A stretch of DNA of 12,348 nucleotides from a bacterium (GTDB taxonomy: Bacteria; Lindowbacteria; 2-12-FULL-62-27): the NCBI GenBank assembly GCA_016202645.1, contig JACQOF010000048.1:1-12348 (forward strand), in the 5' to 3' direction. The position numbers were made by a program, and so were the translations under genes. Below the pieces are notes generated by a model, which worked only from the letters and a program-made list of their open reading frames with translations, did no database searches and was not told the origin of the DNA. The number at the start of each line of letters is the position of its first letter. Position 1 is the stretch's first letter. Positions 7,304 to 12,348 of this stretch are shown here, one piece after another.

Positions 7304-10300
7304 ATGACGAACGGCCTTTACCTCTTTGGATTTTTTTCAGGTTTCTCGGCCATCCTCTACCAGATTCTCTGGATGCGCAGTCTCAGCCTCATCTTCGGCT
7401 CGTCGGCGGTTTCCATCGGCATATCTCTCGCCGGATTCATGGCGGGCATGGGTCTCGGGAGTTTTTTTCTGGGCAAACGCGCGGACCGGCCCGGAGCGCG
7501 GCCTGAACGGCTCTACGCATGGCTGGAACTTGGGATCGCCGCGTACGGAGCGGCTTCGCCGTTTATTTTTTCGGCGGGAAACGCGTTCTTCAAATGGCTC
7601 TACGGCCTCACGGCGGATCATGCCACGCTCCTGCTCTTCGCGCGGGCTGCGTCCAGTTTTCTGCTCCTGCTTCTGCCCACGTTCCTCATGGGCGGCACGT
7701 TTCCGGCGGCGGTCCGGTATCTGGCGAATTCCGCCGACCGGCGGGGCCGCGCCCTGGGATTCTTCTACGCCGTCAACACAGTCGGCGCGGCGGCGGCGGC
7801 ATTCCTCTTCCCCATTATCCTCCTGGAATCCCTCGGCGCCACGGGCGTCACCCGCCTCGCCGTCGCCTTCAACCTCCTGGCCGCCCTGGGCGCCTTCCTG
7901 GTTCTGCCCTCAGGACCGCAAATTCTTGCAGTATCGGCGTATCGGGGTATCGGTGTATCGGAGAAACCGCAGTTGTCCCTCACCGATACTCCGATACTCC
8001 GATACTCCGATACGCCGATACGCTCAAGCCCCCCCCCCGCCTCTCCATATTATATAGGCGCCGCCCTGCTCCTGTCCGGCCTAGCCGCCCTGGGCCTCGA
8101 AACCCTCTATAACCGGGTCTTGATCCTTTCCTTCGGAAGCTCCATCTATTCGTTTTCCTTTATTCTGGGGGTGTTTCTCATGGGGATTGGTCTTGGCGGG
8201 CCGGTCTTTGTGGCGCTGGAGAGGCGGTTTTCTCCCGCCGCGATTTTTTTGTCCGCCCAGGCGCTTGTCTTTACGGCGGTGGCGGTCAGCCTGCCGTGGC
8301 TGGACCGGATTTGCCTTTTGCAGCTGCGTCTTTTCGATTTTTTTGACGGCGCTTTCGGAGCGTTTCACGCGGCGAATATTCTGGCCGTAACGGCGGCGGC
8401 GGGTATTCCGGCGCTGGGGTTTGGCATCGGCTATCCGGCGGCGCTCAAGTGCCTGACGGCGGACAGGGATGTCCTGTCCCCGAAGCTTCAGACTCAGGAA
8501 ATCCCAGGACGGGATTTCCTTCCATCTGCGAAGGGGGCGGGTCTCGAGGATTTCGGAGCGCGCACCGGCGCATGGTCCGCGGTGAATAGCGTGGGCACGA
8601 CGCTCGGAAGTCTCGTTGTGACGTTTCTGGCTCTGCCGGTTCTCGGCGCGCAGGGCGGGTTTTTTCTGATGCTCGGAATTCTCGGCGTGTCGATCGTCCT
8701 TATTGGACTTTCTTTCGGCGCGAAACGCGCGGCGGCGATTGTCGCGGGGACGGCGCTGGCGGCCGGGCTTTCGCTTGGGATGTCGCCCCCGTGGGATATG
8801 CGGTACTTTCATACCCAGCTCGCGATTGATCCGTCGTGGGTCCTGCAAGTCTGGCGGCAGGGGGAATTCCGGAAGGCGATTGATCCGCTCAAGGTCAAAT
8901 ATTTCCGGGATGGGCCGGACGGCACGGTAAGCGTCGTCGATTTTTCGCCGGAGGGCGCGGCGGCCAGCCTGTTCGTGAACGGCAAGGTCGACGCCAGCGA
9001 CAATTTCAGCGACATGGTGACGCAGACGCTGTTGGCGCATCTTCCCCTGCAGGTCCACCCGGCGCCGCGAAAAGTTCTGGTGGTGGGCCTGGGCAGCGGC
9101 GTGACGGCGGCGGAGGCGGCGAAGTATCCAGTCGAGCGGCTGGACGTTGTGGAAATTTCGAGGGATGTGGTGGAGGCGGGCCGGCTTTTTTTCCGGCATG
9201 TAAGCGGCGGAGTTTTCGAGGACACGCGCGTGAGGCTTCATGTGGAGGACGGCCGGAATTTTCTCGCGATGCGCGCCGGCGGACATGGATGTCCAGTCCC
9301 CGAAGCTCCAGACTCAGGAAATCCCAGGACGGGATTTCCTTCAATCTGCGAAGGGGGGGATCCGGACCGCTACGACGTCATCATCAATGAACCGTCCAAC
9401 GCGTGGCTGTCGGGCGCGTCGAGCCTCTTCACGCGCGAATACTACGGGATCGTGGCCGACCGTCTGGCGGAGGATGGCATTCTGTGCCAGTGGTTTCAGA
9501 TTTACAGCATGTCCTGGGAAAACCTCACGAGTCTCCTGGCGACCCTCCGGGAGGCGTTTCCGTATTTTTATGTGTTTAACTATTCGGAATTCACCTCCGG
9601 CGGCGACCTCCTGATTCTCGCGGGACGAAACCCCATCGTTCTGCCGAAACAATTCCTCGAGGGTCTCGATCCGAGAATGACCGGAAACCCGACCCTCGAG
9701 CAGGTCCGAACGCCGAACGGACTATTGAAGGGATTTTTTATCAGTCAGGCCGAAGCCGCGCCGATTCTGGAGGGGCGGCCCCTTCACACCGACGACAGGC
9801 CCATCATGGAGCTTCGGGGGCCGAAGGATCTCTTCACGCAGAGCTCGTTCGATATCCGCTTTCGGATCGTGGAAAGCGCGCGGGAAGTCCTGTTCCCGGC
9901 GCGGGTGCGTGCGGAGGACCTCGGCGTGACGCCGGTTTGGGACGGGGCTGGAGCCCCGGAGGCGGCGGGCGTCCGGGTGCTGAGTTTCTTCGACGAAACC
10001 CGGAGCTACCTTCAGCGCGCGCCGTTCAAATACCTGAGATGGGATCCGCCCGGCGAAGAGGTGGAACTCTTCGTCCCTCTGATCAGCGGGATTTCTTCGA
10101 AAAGCCACAGCCTAACGCTCAGCGCGATGATAGGAAGCAACGTAGCCGAACCGCGGAATGTTTCCGTCAACGGGCACATGGCAACGGCCCTGGCTGTGGG
10201 AGACATCACGGAGTCCCGGATATATCTCGCCTGGTCCTGTCCCGTATCCGGGAACACATTCTACCTCCGGCACAAAACATGGCCCGGCCCGGCAGACCCG

Positions 10301-10339
10301 TTGATCGACCGCTCAGCGCGGTTGTTCCGGTGCCATTAA
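7304..10339 (+). CDS. Polytopic membrane protein fused to a spermidine-synthase-like domain
   Basis: The 1011-aa protein has about 13 predicted membrane helices in residues 5-495, followed by a Rossmann domain of spermidine-synthase/methyltransferase type. That domain has KVLVVGLGSG at 590-599, VVEIS, DGRNF and YDVIINEPSNAW near 690-700. A beta-rich C-terminal tail starts at about 865. This is the MFS/SpeE-like fused family, whose substrate is unknown. It has GLGSG and NEPSNAW where true polyamine synthases have GGGDG and an acidic site, so spermidine synthesis is unlikely. The membrane part is an internal duplication: PAAVRYL...FYAVNTVGA in the first half matches PAALKCL...WSAVNSVGT in the second. 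GAGG lies 8 nt before the ATG. Three repeat insertions sit in loops: residues 210-240, 386-412 and 660-685. A C10 run follows the first. The sulfatase-like gene overlaps its end, suggesting co-transcription. Confidence 0.85.
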   Translation: MTNGLYLFGFFSGFSAILYQILWMRSLSLIFGSSAVSIGISLAGFMAGMGLGSFFLGKRADRPGARPERLYAWLELGIAAYGAASPFIFSAGNAFFKWLYGLTADHATLLLFARAASSFLLLLLPTFLMGGTFPAAVRYLANSADRRGRALGFFYAVNTVGAAAAAFLFPIILLESLGATGVTRLAVAFNLLAALGAFLVLPSGPQILAVSAYRGIGVSEKPQLSLTDTPILRYSDTPIRSSPPPASPYYIGAALLLSGLAALGLETLYNRVLILSFGSSIYSFSFILGVFLMGIGLGGPVFVALERRFSPAAIFLSAQALVFTAVAVSLPWLDRICLLQLRLFDFFDGAFGAFHAANILAVTAAAGIPALGFGIGYPAALKCLTADRDVLSPKLQTQEIPGRDFLPSAKGAGLEDFGARTGAWSAVNSVGTTLGSLVVTFLALPVLGAQGGFFLMLGILGVSIVLIGLSFGAKRAAAIVAGTALAAGLSLGMSPPWDMRYFHTQLAIDPSWVLQVWRQGEFRKAIDPLKVKYFRDGPDGTVSVVDFSPEGAAASLFVNGKVDASDNFSDMVTQTLLAHLPLQVHPAPRKVLVVGLGSGVTAAEAAKYPVERLDVVEISRDVVEAGRLFFRHVSGGVFEDTRVRLHVEDGRNFLAMRAGGHGCPVPEAPDSGNPRTGFPSICEGGDPDRYDVIINEPSNAWLSGASSLFTREYYGIVADRLAEDGILCQWFQIYSMSWENLTSLLATLREAFPYFYVFNYSEFTSGGDLLILAGRNPIVLPKQFLEGLDPRMTGNPTLEQVRTPNGLLKGFFISQAEAAPILEGRPLHTDDRPIMELRGPKDLFTQSSFDIRFRIVESAREVLFPARVRAEDLGVTPVWDGAGAPEAAGVRVLSFFDETRSYLQRAPFKYLRWDPPGEEVELFVPLISGISSKSHSLTLSAMIGSNVAEPRNVSVNGHMATALAVGDITESRIYLAWSCPVSGNTFYLRHKTWPGPADPLIDRSARLFRCH
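7931..8022. repeat. Inverted octamer arrays inside the coding sequence
   Basis: Four units of GTATCGGN (7931-7962, N = C, G, T, A), a 20-nt spacer, then five units of the complement CCGATACN (7983-8022). Pairing 7931-7962 with 7990-8021 gives 30 Watson-Crick pairs, one G-U and one U-U in the mRNA. The segment is read in frame as residues 210-240 of the 7304 gene, a hydrophilic stretch between predicted membrane helices 6 and 7. The layout, a short tandem repeat followed by its own inverted array, is the same as at 1349-1414 with a different unit length. Confidence 0.92.
8029..8038 (+). repeat. C10 homopolymer tract in the coding sequence
   Basis: Ten consecutive C residues follow the octamer arrays by six bases and encode the end of a serine codon plus three prolines. 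The frame of the 7304 gene is correct with ten Cs. A change of one base would truncate the protein before the second half of the membrane domain. Confidence 0.9.
8461..8537. repeat. Coding-sequence-inserted palindromic element, copy A
   Basis: This 77-nt segment matches copy B (9281-9357) at 73 positions. Identity may extend 4 nt further left, to 81 nt or 27 codons. It contains a 7-bp hairpin (GGACAGG/CCTGTCC, 8461-8479), an 8-bp palindrome GAAGCTTC and a perfect 10-bp hairpin AGGAAATCCC-AGGAC-GGGATTTCCT (8496-8520). In the host gene it reads ...SPKLQTQEIPGRDFL... and lies in the loop before predicted helix 11. Internal homology with the first half of the protein shows that this stretch is extra. 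Confidence 0.85.
9281..9357. repeat. Coding-sequence-inserted palindromic element, copy B
   Basis: This second copy lies 820 nt downstream of copy A in the same gene and orientation, with four substitutions over 77 nt. The 10-bp hairpin (9316-9340) is unchanged, while the first hairpin is weakened by two changes. It is read in a different frame from copy A, giving ...CPVPEAPDSGNPRTGF.... It falls between DGRNF and YDVIINEPSN of the Rossmann domain, where family members usually have a short loop. Confidence 0.85.
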
Positions 10340-11616
10340 AAACGGCGGAATTCGCCGGATGCGCCGCAATCGCCCTCGGCCTGTCGCTTGGCGCGCCGGT
10401 TGCCGCGGAGCAGCCAATTCAAGATCGATTGAGGCCCGATCAGATCGACTATCGGCGGGTGAATTCGGAATACCGGCGGGTCATGCGGATTCGGCCGGAC
10501 GAACGATTTGTTCGCACGTTTTCGCCGGCCGACTTCGACCCGGGCGGAATCGTTCGGTTTTATCTCCATCCAACCAGCGGCCCCTTTCAGGTCGTCGGTT
10601 TGGAAGGGGCGGAAACCATTCCGGCGAAACTCATCGGGCTGGAACCGCTCGACGGGGATTGGCGGTGGGGGAGAATCGTCTACCGGATGACGGCGCCTGT
10701 CGAGGAGGAACTCCGGTTCGTCATCTACGGCGACCCGTCCGACACCTCCAATCCGGAATGGCCCATCGTTACGGCGCCGATGTCCGTCCACCGGGCTTCG
10801 GACCGGCGACCGCCGGTCTTTCTGATTTGCATCGACGGCCTCTCGGCGGATCGCCTCCCGATTTATGGTTATCGGCGCGGCAAAACGCCGCACCTCTCAG
10901 CCTTCGCGCAGCAGGCGACAGTATACGACGGCGCGGTCGCGCCGACATCGACCTGCCTGCCCGCCCAGGTCTCCCTCATGACGGGACGCGCGCCCGAAGG
11001 GCACGGGGTCGGGGACTTTGACCGGAAAGCGTTCAGGCCGTTTCCGGCCGAAGTGCCGACGCTGGCGTCCGTCCTCGGCGATGCCGGATACGTGACGGAG
11101 TGTATTCATGGAAGCACAGACTTTCCCGGGCATATTTTTTTCCCCTATTTCCAGGCCTTTTTCGAGTATGCCGGAAGAGAGGATCCGGAAAGCGAGATTG
11201 AGGCGAACCGGGCAATCGCGCTCGACTGGCTGAGAGAACATCGCGGGGAGGCGGTTTTCCTTTTTTTCCATACTGACGTCATCCGAAGAACGCGCGGGGC
11301 TTCAACGTACGACAGGGGCGTCGCCCGGGCGGACGCGCTCCTCGGAGATATTTTTTCAGAACTTCGGCGGCTGGATCTCTTCGATTCCGCCCTGATCGTC
11401 GTCACGGCCGACCACGGCGGATTTGAGCGGGGCCGGAAGGATCAGAACCTCCACGTGCCGCTGCTCGTCAAACGGCCCGGACAGAAAAAATCCGCGCAAA
11501 CGCGGCGGGTCAAGACCCCGGTTCGCACCATCGACGTCCTCCCAACAATCCTGGGCATTCTGAATATTCCTGAACCGCCGGGCCTGGATGGGACATCCGC
11601 GCCGAGCGGGAATTAA
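10330..11616 (+). CDS. Predicted exported sulfatase/alkaline-phosphatase-superfamily protein
   Basis: The protein has a predicted signal peptide (basic start, AGCAAIALGLSLGAPVA core, cleavage after about PVAA). A beta-rich domain follows to about residue 160, then a sulfatase-type catalytic domain. Visible landmarks, counted from the GTG, are the metal-binding Asp in CIDGLSAD (about 169), YGYRRGKTPHL, the nucleophile region TSTCLPAQVSLMTG with Cys209, and VVTADHGG (D361, H362) with HVPLLV. Sulfatases carry Cys or Ser here in a C/S-x-P/A-x-R motif and phospho-transferases carry Thr. This protein has CLPAQ, so the motif Arg is missing and formylglycine formation is uncertain. Substrate is unknown. 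I chose the GTG at 10330 (428 aa, 10-nt overlap with the upstream gene, compact signal peptide). An ATG at 10279 gives 445 aa. Neither has a clear Shine-Dalgarno sequence. Confidence 0.82.
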   Translation: MPLKTAEFAGCAAIALGLSLGAPVAAEQPIQDRLRPDQIDYRRVNSEYRRVMRIRPDERFVRTFSPADFDPGGIVRFYLHPTSGPFQVVGLEGAETIPAKLIGLEPLDGDWRWGRIVYRMTAPVEEELRFVIYGDPSDTSNPEWPIVTAPMSVHRASDRRPPVFLICIDGLSADRLPIYGYRRGKTPHLSAFAQQATVYDGAVAPTSTCLPAQVSLMTGRAPEGHGVGDFDRKAFRPFPAEVPTLASVLGDAGYVTECIHGSTDFPGHIFFPYFQAFFEYAGREDPESEIEANRAIALDWLREHRGEAVFLFFHTDVIRRTRGASTYDRGVARADALLGDIFSELRRLDLFDSALIVVTADHGGFERGRKDQNLHVPLLVKRPGQKKSAQTRRVKTPVRTIDVLPTILGILNIPEPPGLDGTSAPSGN

Positions 11617-12348
11617 TCGGAATTCTTCCGCGCCGGGCGGGCCACTCGGAAGCCGATAACTGAAAGACCCGGCTCGGAACGCCACCACCAGCCCCGGTAA
11701 CCCGGGCGCAACTCGTAGGAGTGCCTCCAACTGCCGCCGCGGATCAGGGTCTGGCTTGAGTTCATCCGATGGGACTTCAGGGGATTTCGCTCCGGCGCAT
11801 AGCGGTAATACTGCTTGTCATAAAAATCGAGGCACCACTCGTGGACGTTGCCGAGCATGTCGTAAAGTCCGAACGCGTTCGGAAGAAACGACCCAACCGG
11901 CGAGGTATGCTCATGGCCGTCGGGCGGCCAGGGATGCGGGGGATCGTTGTGGCCGTTGGCATGTCGGGCGGAGGGTATGTCTCCCCAAAAGTAAACGGTG
12001 CGCGAGCCGGCCCGGCAGGCATACTCCCATTCCGCTTCGGTCGGCAGTCGAAAGTCCCGGCCGGTTTTTTCCGCCAGCCACGCGCAGTAGGCCTCGGCGT
12101 CATACCACGTCACGTGTATGACCGGCCGCCGGCCGCGGCCCCAACCCTCATCCGGCGGTTTCAGCCGCCCGGTCGATTCGCAAAACCGGTCGTACTCCTC
12201 AAACGTCACCGGATACCGCCCGATCGAAAAATCATCCACATACACCCAGTGCCGGGGCGACTCCGTCCGCCGAAGATCATAACCAGGATTCAGCGGATCG
12301 GTCTCATCCTCCGACCCCATCAAAAACCACCCGCCCCCAACATCAACC
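11613..12348 (-). CDS. Formylglycine-generating-enzyme-fold protein (FGE/SUMF1 family), 5' end outside the window
   Basis: The reading frame enters from the right edge. Bases upstream of the apparent TTG/ATG starts near 12320 continue the family's opening motif (VGGGWFLMGSED), so the true start lies beyond 12348. Family landmarks follow in order: VDDFSIGRYPVTFEEYDRFC, PVIHVTWYDAEAYCAWLAEK, FRLPTEAEWEYACRAG, NAFGLYDMLGNVHEWCLDFY, IRGGSW and IGFRVARP. True aerobic FGEs carry two cysteines shortly after the GGS motif that bind copper and oxidise the sulfatase cysteine. Here the corresponding positions in GGSWRHSYELRPGYR are His and Arg. The protein therefore probably uses the fold for another role, such as binding or an EgtB/PvdO-like activity. 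It converges on the sulfatase-like gene, and the two stop codons share TTAA at 11613-11616. Confidence 0.88.
   Translation of the reverse strand, partial: VDVGGGWFLMGSEDETDPLNPGYDLRRTESPRHWVYVDDFSIGRYPVTFEEYDRFCESTGRLKPPDEGWGRGRRPVIHVTWYDAEAYCAWLAEKTGRDFRLPTEAEWEYACRAGSRTVYFWGDIPSARHANGHNDPPHPWPPDGHEHTSPVGSFLPNAFGLYDMLGNVHEWCLDFYDKQYYRYAPERNPLKSHRMNSSQTLIRGGSWRHSYELRPGYRGWWWRSEPGLSVIGFRVARPARKNSD

Noticed and set aside
8029-8038. Frameshift or pseudogene in the 1011-aa gene at the C10 tract
   Set aside because: The frame stays open on both sides and both halves match the expected family pattern, so the gene is intact as given.
8081-9286. Minus-strand open frame of 401 codons opposite the membrane protein gene
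   Set aside because: Extremely rich in Arg, His and Lys, with no domain. The plus strand has predicted helices and a Rossmann motif.
9937-10329. Long N-terminal extension of the sulfatase-like gene, open from 9937
   Set aside because: It overlaps about 400 nt of the upstream gene and encodes Arg/Pro-rich sequence unlike a protein. A signal peptide begins near 10330, so the start is placed there (or at the ATG at 10279).
1-12348. tRNA, rRNA, riboswitch, phage, transposase, toxin-antitoxin or anti-phage defence genes
   Set aside because: I looked for these on both strands and saw no supporting motif. The unusual content of the window is its repeat elements, not such a system.

Overview
The window is GC-rich, roughly 60% by eye, and comes from a bacterium. 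Genes are tightly packed, and one protein looks exported with a Sec-type signal peptide. Several families of short palindromic repeats lie between genes and even inside them. I cannot name the lineage with confidence. The fused transaldolase/phosphoglucose isomerase, the large fused membrane/spermidine-synthase-like protein and the abundant heptamer-type repeats fit uncultured environmental bacteria, but this is only an impression.

Region 1 (1-6591, minus strand) is a pentose phosphate pathway gene cluster. In transcription order it holds tkt (transketolase), tal-pgi (transaldolase fused to glucose-6-phosphate isomerase), gnd (6-phosphogluconate dehydrogenase) and the 5' part of zwf (glucose-6-phosphate dehydrogenase), which runs off the left edge. 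Together they cover the oxidative branch except the lactonase, which is not in the window. They also cover the non-oxidative transfers and the link back to glucose-6-phosphate. Every gap in the cluster holds a repeat: a REP/dRS3-like palindrome between tkt and tal-pgi, a 66-nt heptamer hairpin between tal-pgi and gnd, and a direct heptamer array just ahead of zwf.

Region 2 (6592-7303) is a short divergent promoter region followed by an unrecognised 176-aa gene on the plus strand. A good sigma-70-type promoter predicts a start site at or next to its ATG, so the gene may be leaderless. A second copy of the REP/dRS3-like palindrome follows it.

Region 3 (7304-11616, plus strand) holds two overlapping genes. 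The first is a 1011-aa polytopic membrane protein fused to a spermidine-synthase-like Rossmann domain. The second is a predicted exported sulfatase/alkaline-phosphatase-superfamily protein with cysteine at the nucleophile position. Region 4 (11613-12348, minus strand) is the 3' part of a gene for a formylglycine-generating-enzyme (FGE)-fold protein. It converges on the sulfatase gene, and both stop codons share one TTAA.

The most unusual observation is that the 1011-aa gene has apparently absorbed three repeat elements without losing its reading frame. One is a 92-bp inverted array of octamers. The other two are copies, 73/77 identical, of a hairpin-containing element read in two different frames. 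All three fall in predicted loops. This resembles the coding-sequence-invading palindromic elements of Rickettsia and Wolbachia, although the sequence itself is not one I recognise.
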